Source: Hydnum rufescens UP504
Taxonomy: Eukaryota; Basidiomycota; Agaricomycetes; Cantharellales; Hydnaceae
Assembly: GCA_014904985.1 (NCBI GenBank)
Contig: MU129221.1
Coordinates: 1-42,801, forward strand
Length of the DNA: 42,801 nucleotides
Reading direction: 5' to 3'
Positions 18,401 through 27,164 of the stretch are shown here, one piece after another (within the stretch, counting starts at the first letter, position 1; every line of letters starts with the position of its first letter). Below the pieces are notes generated by a model. It saw only the letters and a program-made list of their open reading frames with translations, searched no databases and had not been told where the DNA came from. The position numbers and the translations under genes were made by a program.

Positions 18401-19737
18401 ACATGGGCCAGGAGTCAATAAAGATCACTTGGTCCTCCTCGGGAGGCTATTCCAACTAGTGCACCAGTGGTTTTTGACCTTATGTTGCAGTTGTCATTGT
18501 CAAATGTGAGCATGTGGTTATGCTTAGTGAGATCTGTTACTGAGAGGAGGGTGGTGGCCATGCATTCAGCATATAGGACATTGGCAATATAGCCATAGGT
18601 GGTATTCCCATTTATGTCCAGTTTGAGATGGATTGTTCCAATGCCCATTGCCATAATAGAGGATGCATCACCCAGGTCGATGCTGATTGGCTTGTCTAGC
18701 TGGCAGAAGGTAGAGGTTTCAAACCAGTCACGTTGGGGAGATATGTGGCATGAACAGCCCGAATCAATTAGGATGTCATCAAGGGCTTTGTGTGTGGCAA
18801 GGTTTGCATTTACTTTGACATTTGATGTAAGGAATGCATGCAGTGAGCCACTGTAGGTGTGTTGCCATGCATATGCAACTGTTGGTGTTGTAGCCTTTGG
18901 TTGATTATCGAATGGAACCCCAAATTTTCCACCTCCTTTCCCTTGACAGTCCTTGGCCTTGTGTGGACCCTTTTTGCAGTTAGTGCATAGTGGTTGAGTA
19001 GGTTTTGGTTTGGTCTGGGAGGCTGAGGCTTGTCTTGTGGCAACAGCAAGTGCAGACTGCCCATGGATGGGGTCATCTTGTAGGAGTGATTCAGCATGAA
19101 GGAGCCAGGATTCAACATGTGCAATGGTGAGGGGAATGGTGTCTGATGTGGCTTCAACAGTGTTTGATATGAACCTTGCCCAGGTTTCCGTTTTGGGGAG
19201 GGAATGAAGTAGGAGCAGGGCTAGGAATTTGTCATCTAGGCTCTTTTTCATTCCCTGCAGCCGTTGGTTCTCTGTGTGTATCCAGCCAATGTGATCAGCC
19301 ATTGGAGTACCGTCAATGTATTTGCGTTCGATTATACTGATCTTGATGTAGAATGCTGTGACACTGGAGTGGGTGTCATGGTTCACAGATAGTATGATCT
19401 TCCAGATCTCAGAAGATGTTCCTTTGTCCCCAAACTGGGATATCATATTGTCATCAACATTTTCCACAATGATATTGAATGCATCAGCATTGCGTTTCAT
19501 CCAAGATGCAATGGAGATTGATCTTGTGGCTGCTGCTCAATCATGGGCATCCTTGGAGATGATGGTGTTCAATACATATGGACTGGAGGGGCAAGGGCAT
19601 GTTTCAATGCCAGAGAGGAGATCTGAGGCACCAAGTGTTCGAATTTTGGCACTGATGCAGACCTTCCATATTGGGAAGTTTGAACTTGTAAGTTGTGGGA
19701 TATGTGTCTTAATGTCACTGGGTTCTACAGTTGTCAT
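15439..19737 (-). pseudogene. Copia Gag-Pol polyprotein, one frame with 13 TGA stops
   Basis: From ATG 19737 to TGA 15439 the minus strand is one reading frame of 1,433 codons with no frameshift. Gag: 'SSNFPIWKVCISAKIRTLG', knuckle 'CTNCKKGPHKAKDC'. Protease: 'ILIDSGCSCHISPQRDWF'. Gag-pre-integrase: 'LGHLGFDNIWRLV' and 'CEPCALGKAH'. Integrase: 'HSDVCGPLP', 'IRSDNGGEYTS', 'PEQNGLSEQGNR'. RT: 'LYVDDMLAATNS', 'YGLKQSGKVWN'. RNase H: 'GFSDADWAGDIDSRKSTSGY', 'SSTEAEYI', 'CDNQSAIALA'. The order integrase before RT is diagnostic of Copia. The 13 in-frame stops before the natural end (starting at 19537, 18415, 18331, 18208, 18109, 17686, 17263, 16861, 16312, 16285, 15643, 15628, 15592) are all TGA and mostly fall where family members have Arg. 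Confidence 0.93.
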
Positions 19738-19789
19738 TGGATGCAGAATAGTGCTGAGTTATTTTTGCCTCTATAATGGGCCCATAATC

Positions 19790-20159
19790 TAATGAGGCAG
19801 TGGCTCAGTGTACACCCGTATAAGGGAGAAGACTGTATTAGTACCTAATGAGGCAGTGGCTATACATAATAAAGTATAAGTACTTGGCTAGGGTATATGA
19901 CAGTTGGCCCTGGACTTTACCTCAGCATACACCTGTATAAGGGAGAAGACTGAGGGAAAGTCTGGTGGCAGATTCTGGGTTGTATAGTTGCAGGCATTCG
20001 GCAAGTGGTGTGCTCGCACTGCGGGAGCTTGGTCTGTCTTTTGACAAGTGGCATGCCTGCACTGCGGGAGCTCGGTCTGTCTTTTGGCAAGTGCTGTGCT
20101 CGCATGCGGGAGCTCAGGTCTTGTGGCATGTACCGGATTGGAGTGTAGCCATCTCAATA
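19790..20159 (-). repeat. Copia 5' LTR
   Basis: 370 bp, same length as the 3' LTR. Most differences between the two are CA or TG against CG, or CA in one copy and TG in the other, implying an ancestral CG that decayed independently on the two strands. Confidence 0.88.
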
Positions 20160-20164
20160 AGATG

Positions 20165-20244
20165 ACCTTATCCTTGCCCTATCACAACATGGTGCACAAC
20201 TTCAATCCCAGCCTGGCATAATCACCTTTCATAGTGCCCAAAAC
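20165..20244 (+). pseudogene. LINE ORF2 endonuclease, segment 3
   Basis: Eighty bases between the Copia element and the LTR dimer. Joined to 15114, they continue the frame as 'EADDLILALSQHGAQLQ' and end 'TFHSAQN' at the AAAAC target copy (20240-20244). Confidence 0.8.
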
Positions 20245-20562
20245 TGTCAGGGCAACACTGCTGTTGAAGCCACAAACAGAAAGAGAGAAGAGATTAATTA
20301 ACCACACACTATTGCAGTGGGAATCCTGAGTATGCACCACACAACAAGGGACACACAAGTCTCACACCTATCACAGTGGGAATCCTGAGAGATCAAAACT
20401 GGTGATCCCCCAACTGTGAAGGGCTATAAGTACTACTTCCTGCACACAGCCACCACAGCCACCACAGCCCATCAGTCAGCCTCCACAGCCACCATCACTA
20501 AGCCTCACTAAGCTGATGCAGCCATGTTACAAATCCTGTGCACACCTCCACATGGCTATGCC

Positions 20563-21188
20563 TGTCAGAGTTCGTCCGTTTCCTGGTTAATTCCAGATTT
20601 GTTTCTGGTTTGTTTCCAGTTTTGGTTCCGGCCTGTTTCCAATTTGTCCCCATCTCCATTTCATTTCCCCTTCATTTCCATGTTTCCTTTACTTCCGGTT
20701 CCCACACACTTACCCCTGACCCTGTCCCTGTCCCCTCCACTTTCCCGTCCCCTGCCCGCTCCCCCTCTTGTGCCTGCCCCCCTGTAACCACCTCTCATTA
20801 AGCAATCAGTCCCCCATAGTATAGGACCTATGTATAAGTAGTCCAGGGCGAAATCCAGAGACTCAGCTTTGGTCTCTCAGGATTTCTGCTTCTACTCCGG
20901 ACTACAGGTTAGCCTCACTGTACCTATTCCCTTAATGTTAAACTCAGGATTTCTGCTTCTACTCCAGACTACAGTCCGAGTACCTTCCAGCTGACTCTGT
21001 GAGCTTAAGGACCGCTGTGCTCATTTCTGCCTAGTCCCTTCCGGGCTGCTGGATTGCCTCTCCATCCCATCCTCATTATCTCATTCTTGCCTGGATTCTC
21101 CTGGACTTAGCCGGACTTACACTGGACTTAGTCGGAGTTATCTGTGTTTATATTTGTTTGGTGCTCTCGTCACAGTGTGGCCCTGACA
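20563..21188 (+). mobile_element. Solo LTR of a third family
   Basis: 626 bp, ends TGTCAGAG...CCCTGACA, flanked by a perfect 5-bp TSD ATGCC (20558-20562, 21189-21193). The uninterrupted site GGCTATGCCCCAACTT exists at about 2926-2942 in LTR copy A. A TATA-like TATGTATAAGTAG at about 20830 gives plus orientation. A segment of about 30 bp with CTCAGGATTTCTGCTTC occurs twice (20877 and 20943). It keeps more CpG than the host LTR, in line with a later insertion. No internal coding sequence, so it is likely a product of LTR-LTR recombination. Confidence 0.85.
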
Positions 21189-21215
21189 ATGCCCCAACTT
21201 CCATATGCATCCCCC

Positions 21216-21593
21216 TTAGTGTATATACTTCCAAGGCAGTGCACACCTGGGTACTCCAAAGGTGTCCAAAGTGTCAAAGGACTGTAATGATACTGATGGA
21301 GTAGGGATTGGGACAGGTGGTGTGGATTCAGGGACCAGGGGTGGAGTAGGAGGAGGGGGGGTCTGGATTGGCAACTCCATGGACTCATGTGGGGAGTGAG
21401 GGAATGACAGGTGCTGACAAGGGCACCAATGCTGCCACTGGTTGACTACCCAGCCCATAGCCTGCTGGTCAAGACCTGATAGAACAAGGGCAATAATAAT
21501 AAGAGAAATGCCAATAATGGCAAGGATGACAATAACCCCCTTACTGAATGGAGGGAGAGAGGAGATGAGAGCATTTGAAGAAGTAGGTGCCAT
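21216..21593 (-). CDS. LTR-internal ORF, one-pass membrane protein (copy B)
   Basis: 125 codons, ATG start (ATGGCACCTACTTC). N-terminus MAPTSSNALISSLPPF, hydrophobic segment about residues 18-42, 'VVNQWQHW', then a Pro/Thr-rich tail 'IQTPPPPTPPLVPES'. Nearly identical to the copy at 21741-22118 on the other arm. The downstream frame differs from copy A because of indels in the proline-rich part. As annotated it ends in LTR sequence next to the 20563-21188 insertion. Function unknown. Confidence 0.5.
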   Translation of the reverse strand: MAPTSSNALISSLPPFSKGVIVILAIIGISLIIIALVLSGLDQQAMGWVVNQWQHWCPCQHLSFPHSPHESMELPIQTPPPPTPPLVPESTPPVPIPTPSVSLQSFDTLDTFGVPRCALPWKYIH

Positions 21594-21740
21594 ATGATAG
21601 AGTTGACAAAGAATGATACTCTGACAGGTAAGTCCTCAGGCAGAAGCAAATGTCAATTTGTTAATGTCAGGATCAAATTGACATTTGCTTCTGCCTGAGG
21701 ACTTACCCATCAGAGTATCATTCTTTGTTGACTCTATCAT

Positions 21741-22118
21741 ATGGCACCTACTTCTTCAAATGCTCTCATCTCCTCTCTCCCTCCATTCAGTAAGGGGGTT
21801 ATTGTCATCCTTGCCATTATTGGCATTTCTCTTATTATTATTGCCCTCATTCTATTGGGCCTTGACCAGTGGGCTATGGGCCAGGTAGTCAACCAGTGGC
21901 AGCATTGGCACCCTTGTCAGCACCTGTCATTCCCTTGCTCCCTGCATGAGTCCATGGAATTGCCAATCCAGACCCCCCCTCCTCCTACTCCACCCCTGGT
22001 CCCTGAATCCACACCACCTGTCCCAATCCCTACTCCATCAGCATCATTACAGTCCTTTGACACTTTGGACACCTTTGGAGTACCCAGGTGTGTACTGCCT
22101 TGGAAGTATATATGCTAA
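21741..22118 (+). CDS. LTR-internal ORF, one-pass membrane protein (copy C)
   Basis: 125 codons, ATG start, same layout as copy B: MAPTSSNALISSLPPF, hydrophobic stretch 'VIVILAIIGISLIIIALIL', 'VVNQWQHW', Pro-rich tail ending 'PWKYIC'. About a dozen residue changes from copy B and no stop. The open frame is kept in spite of several base changes. Function unknown. Confidence 0.5.
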   Translation: MAPTSSNALISSLPPFSKGVIVILAIIGISLIIIALILLGLDQWAMGQVVNQWQHWHPCQHLSFPCSLHESMELPIQTPPPPTPPLVPESTPPVPIPTPSASLQSFDTLDTFGVPRCVLPWKYIC

Positions 22119-22163
22119 GGGGGATGCATATGGAAGTTGGGGCATAGCCATGTGGAGGTGTGC

Positions 22164-23616
22164 TATAGAAGAAGGGTTGGGAGCTCTGATGACTGTCAAA
22201 TCAAACTCTGGTTCAGCCAGTGTGTAGATGGGAGACTGTATTTCTGTTGTTATTCAATGGGCTGGTTCACTCTGATGGTTGATCACTCTCTAACAATTTG
22301 TGTATAGTATTCAGTGGAGGTTAAGATTGTGGTATGGACTAGCTATAGTCAATGATATATTGTGAGATGCTTATGAAAGGCTTGTATGCATTGTGTTGGA
22401 CCATTTACTGATATTTGTGTGCACCTATTTGTGTCCTCCTGGTCAAAATGTGGATTGTAAAGAGGGTTCTAGACTAGTTTAAGCTTTATTCAGTGTGTCA
22501 ATGTGTTTCTTTCTTCTTCTGACTTGACTTTGTTATTACTCATCTTTCCTTGGATGTCCAGCAACTCTAACCTTAGGTCCTGCAACTATCCTTGGCTCAG
22601 TATTTCACATAGAGGGCTTCCAGTGACTTAGTCTTAACAACCTTGTATATGACTTAGCTCCAGATGGCTTTTATATTAGTACTCTCTCCAGATGCAAGCA
22701 GATTTGTAGACAGTAGTGTATTCCAGTAGAGAGGAGATGGGGGGATACAGGAAAATCTACCAGCTTTTATACCTTTCTGAAGGTGGCTGTGTTTAAAGAA
22801 TATGACTCACTCCTAGGTGAGTCATTCATAAGGTGGTTGCATGAAAGGTGAGTCATTCATAAACAGAACAAAAGGGTTGCCAAGGAGGCATTATCTTTCT
22901 TATCTGTGAAGTTCTAGAAGTTATTTGTGGCAATGGGAGATGAAATCAAAGGATATTTCCAAGTTCTTGGAGATTAATTTGTTTGTAGTCCAGTGGTTAA
23001 GATGTTTTTTGTTACTGGTTGATAATAGGAACAAGTACATGGGGTGGGGTTTGATGCAGAGACAGCAGTTTGTATCTGTAATAGGCATGCTTGGTATCAT
23101 TTGATGCATATTTTTTTAATAGCTTTCTGGTTGTGGTGGTTCCAAACAGATCGGGTGTGAACTGACAGAGAAATTTGTAAAATACTAATGGGTGTTGATT
23201 CTGATAGTAATATCATTCTATAGAGTGCAGTTTTGATCTGTTATTTGCATGCTCAGTACTGTTTGATGAAAATTTTCAACATCTTTCTAGGTGCAGTGGT
23301 TCTGAGAGGATTGGATGTGGACTGATGGAGAAATTTGTTTTTTACTGGAAATTCCAGATTTTGATAGTAAAATTGGTCTGGAGAGTGCAGTTTTGGTCCG
23401 TTTGACTTGTGTTTGGTACCATTTGAAAGGTGCGAATTGAAGCTTTCTAAGCATTATATTGGCATACATTTCTGATCAAAACTGACAGAGCAATCAAATG
23501 AATTCTGTTTTCATGCATAGCCATAATTAATTTTGTAATTGGTCACATGATCATTCCATAGGCTGGAAGTGGTGTGATTTTGTGTTTTCTGATACTGGAT
23601 GTTTTTATCTTCCACA
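22164..23616. mobile_element. Unclassified insert in LTR right arm
   Basis: A 1,453-bp insert interrupting the LTR between GGAGGTGTGC and GTGCACAGG, giving a candidate 4-bp duplication GTGC. Its ends are weakly inverted (TATAGAAGA / TGTGGAAGA). No credible ORF. On the minus strand it contains a TATAAAAG box (22771-22764) with clustered TGACTCA/TGAGTCA motifs upstream (22800-22865), and the same block recurs in the opposite orientation at 26177-26689. From about 23090 to 23490 it has about three degenerate units of about 160 bp, each with TTTCT(G/A)GG, GACAGAG or GATGGAG, and GAGTGCAGTTTTG. Confidence 0.5.
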
Positions 23617-23946
23617 GTGCACAGGATTTGTAACATGGCTGCATCAGCTTAGTGAGGCTTAGTGATGGTGGCTGTGGAGGCTGACTGATGGGCTGTGTCT
23701 GTGATGGAGATATGTCATCTTGATGGGCTGTGGTGGCTGTGTGCAGGAAGTAGTACTTATAGCCCTTCACAGTTGGGGGATCACCAGTTTTGATCTCTCA
23801 GGATTCCCACTGTGATAGGTGCAAGACTTGTGTGTCCCTTGTTGGGTGGTGTATACTCAGGATTCCCACTGCAATAGTGTGTGGTTAATTAATCTCTTCC
23901 CTCTTTCTGTTTGTGGCTTCAATGGCAGTGTTGCCCTGACAAAAAC

Positions 23947-24530
23947 CACATGATGGTAATTGACCTAGCTTTTGCTTCCCTGGCAGCATGAGATTTCTAC
24001 ACCACATGCATTACTTCCCATGATCCTGATCACAATCATGGCTCAGACCACTACCTGTTAATACATTGCCTCTCTCTTCACACCCCCCCTGCAATTTGCC
24101 CCCAATGGTGGTTCTGGGATAGACCAGATTGGGCCAAGATCTCCTCATTGGTCAAAGAAGACTTGGAGCCTTGGTCAGCCCCCTGCTCAAATCAGGCCTC
24201 TATCGACACAGCAGTAACCCTCACAGAAATGATCAAGAAGGCCATCAAAACACATGTACCCTGGCTTCACCCTCCCCATATGCTAAGTGATGGTGGTCCC
24301 CAGAACTCACAGCCCTCCATAAGCAGGCCAGCAGTGCCCAGCACATAGCCCAACTGATGTAAACAGACAATACTGCAAACTTATGGGCTGCAGCCTGGAA
24401 AGCCTTCCAGTGAGGAGTCTGACAACACAAGCACCAACATTGGCATGACTTTCTTGCCTCCCTCAATGACTCCACCCTATTCACAGCCTCCCACTACACA
24501 ACAAAAGCAGCCCAGGGAAACAAGTTTTGA
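23947..24530 (+). pseudogene. LINE ORF2, segment 4 (end of endonuclease and linker)
   Basis: Joined to 20244, the frame reads 'VIDLAFASLAA'-stop-'DFYTTC', then 'HNHGSDHYLLIHCLSL' (the SDH motif with catalytic His/Asp of APE endonucleases), then 'CPQWWFWDRPDWAKI' and the linker towards RT ('WWSPELTALHKQ', 'HKHQHWHDFLASL'). Stops are mostly TGA at positions where related LINEs have Arg (for example AK-stop-WWSPEL and FQ-stop-GV-stop-QHK). One TAA is also present near 24360. The LINE ends at 24530 where a TIR element begins; no RT domain follows in the window. Confidence 0.8.
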
Positions 24531-25429
24531 CCTCTTAGGCTGGCTTTCACTATGCAGGAAGGGACCTAAGAGGTCCAGCACTGATATCCAGCAGCTCCTG
24601 CAATCACCAGCACTCAGCTGCTATCAGGGCTTTCTTCTAGCACCTGCTGTCATACTGAGAGCCAGCTGCTCCAATCCATGCTATAGTAGCTGCTATATCA
24701 TCAGAAGAGCTCTTCATAGGTCCTGATCTGTGGCTGTGTGGCTGTGCTTACAGCAGCAGCTGCTACCCTCAGAGCTAGCAGCTCTTATAATGAACAATAA
24801 TCAGCTGCTATGTGCCCATGCAGCTACTAAGACTCAGAGTCAGCACCTCCTATCCATCCCAAAGTAGCTGATATATCATCAGAAAAGCTGGTATGTGGCT
24901 GTGCTCCTAGCAGCTGCTGGTATATTGAGAATGAGCAGCTCCTATAATGAACAGTAATCAGCTGCCATATGGCATGCAACTGCTGAGATTCAGAGCCAGC
25001 AGCTCCTATCACTTCTATAGCAGCTGATATATCATCAGAAAAGCTGGTATGGGGCTGTGCTCCTAGCAGCTGCTGGTATATTGAGAATGAGCAGCTCTGA
25101 TAATGAACAGTAATCAGCTGCTATATGGCATGAAGCTGCTGAGATTCAGAGCCAGCAGCTCCTATCACTTCTATAGCAGCTGATATAACATCCAATGAGC
25201 TGCTCATAAGCTCTGCTGAGCCAATATGTGGCTGTGCTTCCAGCACCTGTGAGAGCCAGCAGCTCCTATAATGACCAATAATCAGCTGCTATATCAGCAT
25301 GCAGCTGCTGACATTTAGTGCCAGCAGCTCCTTTCCATTCCATAGCAGCTCCAATCTACTTCATAACTAGCTGATATACCTTAGGCTTGAGTGCACCTAC
25401 TTGTAGTACAAAAAATCATGGGTGAGTGG

Positions 25430-25520
25430 GAGGGGCTTGAAGGTCCAGTGGTCTAAACTGCCAAAGTCCCAGGCCCTACAATGAGGTCACAGGTTCAAAT
25501 CCTGCCATTGGAACATTTCT
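25430..25520 (+). other. tRNA-like sequence (A and B boxes), probably SINE- or tRNA-derived
   Basis: A good B box GGTTCAAATCC (25492-25502) is preceded by an A-box-like AGGTCCAGTGGTCTAAAC (25441-25458). The longer gap between them resembles class II tRNAs (Leu/Ser) with a variable arm. The acceptor stem does not pair convincingly, so this is not called a functional tRNA gene. It may mark a tRNA-derived SINE head caught inside the TIR element. Confidence 0.5.
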
Positions 25521-25595
25521 GGTGACTAATCATACTTACAGCAGCACATGTAAGGGTGATTAGTCAGCAGCCCCAACCAGGGGTAGACATACACC

Positions 25596-25748
25596 CAGCC
25601 AATTCCAACCCTAACCCTAAACCCCAACCCCTAACAGTCCCCAACCATCAACTATACTACTAGACATGGGGTAGATGTTCCCAACCTGTACCATGTCAAC
25701 TCCAACCCCCAATCAAACCCTAACCCTAACCCCCCAACAGTCCCCAAC
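25596..25748. repeat. Interstitial CCCTAA-like repeats
   Basis: Short runs such as AACCCTAACCCTAAACCCC (about 25609-25627) and AAACCCTAACCCTAACCCCCC (about 25716) within a duplicated block that also shares CCAACAGTCCCCAACC. They equal the common fungal telomere unit TTAGGG, but only two perfect units occur in a row. Confidence 0.45.
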
Positions 25749-26176
25749 CCTCAACAAGCAGCTGCTGGGAGATGAGCAGCTGCTGGGAGATGAGCAGTTG
25801 CTGTGAGATGATGAGCAGCTCCTGAATAGAGAAATGAGCAACTCAAGATATCAATAATAGTAGCTGCTGTAAGAGGAGCTGCTCCTTGGGCCATTAACAG
25901 CAGCTACAGGAAGATGAGCAGCTCTGATTCTCTATGGGATGGAGTCCCAGGGCAGCTACAATAGTATTAACAGCCTGTGAGCAGCTCCAATACTGCCTCA
26001 AAGCAGTTGCAATAAACAGACTGCTGCACAGCAGGAGCTCCAATGGACAATAAAATGAGGCTCCATGAGCTACCCTAGGGTCAGACCCTGTGAGCAGCCT
26101 CTGTTGGCATTGTGGTTACTTAGCAGTCTGAGACCTCTTAGGTCCCTTCCTGTGTAGTGGAAGCCAGCCTAAGAGG

Positions 26177-26689
26177 CCCAAAGTAGTGTCCCTATTGTGA
26201 ATCCCATACCATGCACTTGTTCCCATTATCAACCAGCAACAAAACACCTTAACCATTGGACTATGCTCAAATTAATCTCCAAAACCTGGAGATATCCTTT
26301 CATTTCACCTCCCAGAATGCTCCACATGGTCAGTGACCTCACACTCCAAACATTCCACATGCTCAGCAAATTGGTGACATCACCCCCTCTATGATTTCTT
26401 TTGTTCTCTTTATGAATGACATCACTATGACATCACACTTTATGGATGACTCAGCTATGACTGCATAATGACATCATTTTGTTATTACTCTTTTGTTCTA
26501 CTCCACTATGATCTCATAGCTTTATTACTCTTTTGTTCTTGCTCCATGCACAGCCACCTTCAGAAAGGTATAAAAGCTGGTAGATTTCCTGTATCCCCCC
26601 ATCATCTCCTCACTTTGGAAATCATCACTGTCAACCACTGTCAACTTTTCTGCTTGCCTCTAAAGAACAGTCTATCTATAAGCCATCTG
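26177..26689 (+). promoter_or_regulatory. Repeated promoter-like module (TATA with bZIP-like sites)
   Basis: Inverted relative of part of 22164-23616. GGTATAAAAGCTGG (TATA at 26569-26576) is preceded by TGACATCA/TGACTCA-type motifs at about 26415-26475 and followed by a conserved CCTGTATCCCCCCATC. The segment at 26197-26310 matches 22925-23055 in inverse orientation. The two copies share order and spacing, which suggests the 5' end of a transposon or gene whose body is missing. An LTR family 1 copy sits 115 bp after the TATA box. Confidence 0.4.
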
Positions 26690-26765
26690 TGTCAGGATCA
26701 AATTGACATTTGCTTCCACCTGAGGACTTACCTGTCAGAGTATCATTCTTTGTCAACTCTATCAT

Positions 26766-27164
26766 ATGGTGCCTACTTCTTCAAATGCTCTTGTCTCCTC
26801 TCTCCCTCCATTCACTAAGGGGGTTATTGTCATCCTTGCCATTATTGGCATTTCTCTTATTATTATTGCCATTGTTCTATTGGGCCTCAACCAGTGGGCT
26901 ATGGCCTGGGTAGTCAACCAGTGGCAGCATTGGCACCCTTGTCAGCACCTGTCATTCTCTCACTCCCCATGTGAGTCCATGGAATTGCCAATCCAGACTC
27001 CCCTCCTCCTACTCTGCCCCCAATCCCTGAATCCACACTACCTGTCCCAATCCCTACTCCATCAGCATCCTTATGGTCCTTCAACACTTTGGACACCTTT
27101 GGAGTACCCAGGTATTGGAAGCAGGAATCCCCTAAGAGACTATGCCACAGTCCAATATTATTGA
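26766..27164 (+). CDS. LTR-internal ORF, one-pass membrane protein (copy D, cut)
   Basis: ATG start, MVPTSSNALVSSLPPF, hydrophobic segment 'VIVILAIIGISLIIIAIVL', 'WVVNQWQHW'. The Pro-rich tail is in a shifted frame as in copy A, and the last 15 or so codons come from the insert that starts at about 27115. The N-terminal 75 residues agree closely with the other copies. Confidence 0.45.
   Translation: MVPTSSNALVSSLPPFTKGVIVILAIIGISLIIIAIVLLGLNQWAMAWVVNQWQHWHPCQHLSFSHSPCESMELPIQTPLLLLCPQSLNPHYLSQSLLHQHPYGPSTLWTPLEYPGIGSRNPLRDYATVQYY

Larger units (their letters stand above)
15115..20159 (-). mobile_element. Ty1/Copia retrotransposon, decayed
   Basis: A 5,045-bp Copia element on the minus strand with two 370-bp LTRs and a perfect 5-bp TSD AGATG (15110-15114, 20160-20164). 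It is CpG-poor. Defined by the TSD, the LTRs begin TAATGAG and end CTCAATA on the plus strand rather than the usual TG/CA ends; TG...CA ends occur 3 bp further in. A G-rich PPT (TTGTGGGGGGG, 15485-15495) abuts the 3' LTR. The leader after the 5' LTR (GATTATGGGCCC) is not a recognisable tRNA PBS. Confidence 0.92.
20245..21660 (-). repeat. LTR family 1, left arm of head-to-head dimer
   Basis: An antisense-oriented copy of the Gypsy-1 LTR: plus strand starts TGTCAGGGCAACACTG and runs to ...AAATGTCAATTTG at 21660. It lacks the last 9 bp (ATCCTGACA) of the LTR terminus. It is interrupted by the solo LTR at 20563-21188. A TTAA (21661-21664) separates it from an opposite-facing copy. Left outer flank AAAAC (20240-20244) matches the flank after 23941. 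Confidence 0.85.
21665..23941 (+). repeat. LTR family 1, right arm of head-to-head dimer
   Basis: Sense-oriented copy starting TGTCAGGATC at 21665, interrupted at 22163/23617, and ending GTTGCCCTGACA at 23941. Followed by AAAAC (23942-23946), the partner of the flank at 20240-20244. Both outer ends of the 20245-23941 insertion are therefore U5 ends. Confidence 0.85.
24531..26176. mobile_element. Non-autonomous TIR element with internal satellite
   Basis: Terminal inverted repeats of 45 bp with 3 mismatches: CCTCTTAGGCTGG... at 24531-24575 and its inverse at 26132-26176. Each terminus is itself a hairpin, because CCTCTTAGG recurs inverted within 45 bp (CCTAAGAGG). About five tandem units of about 155 bp rich in AGCAGCTG fill 24590-25380 (unit starts near 24747, 24900, 25057 and 25226). 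They are followed by a tRNA-like stretch (25430-25520), CCCTAA-containing sequence, and more AGCAGCT-rich DNA to 26110. No transposase ORF. No target duplication is clear. The class is unknown; a foldback-type DNA transposon is a reasonable guess. Confidence 0.6.

Noticed and set aside
15439..19737. UGA reassigned to arginine as an explanation for the TGA-only stops
   Set aside because: CGA codons still exist in the same frame (for example Cys-Arg-Phe near 16088), other Arg codons are normal, the stops match CpG decay seen in LTRs, and Gypsy-2 and the WD40 gene do not use TGA as sense. No nuclear code of this kind is known to me.
24590..25380. CRISPR array
   Set aside because: The repeated AGCAGCTG-rich units are tandem satellite with diverging units and no unique spacers, in a eukaryotic setting.
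25430..25520. Functional tRNA gene
   Set aside because: A and B boxes are good but the acceptor stem does not pair, so a tRNA-derived remnant fits better.
25596..25748. Telomere or chromosome end
   Set aside because: Only two perfect CCCTAA units in a row, embedded in a transposon and followed by more chromosome sequence.
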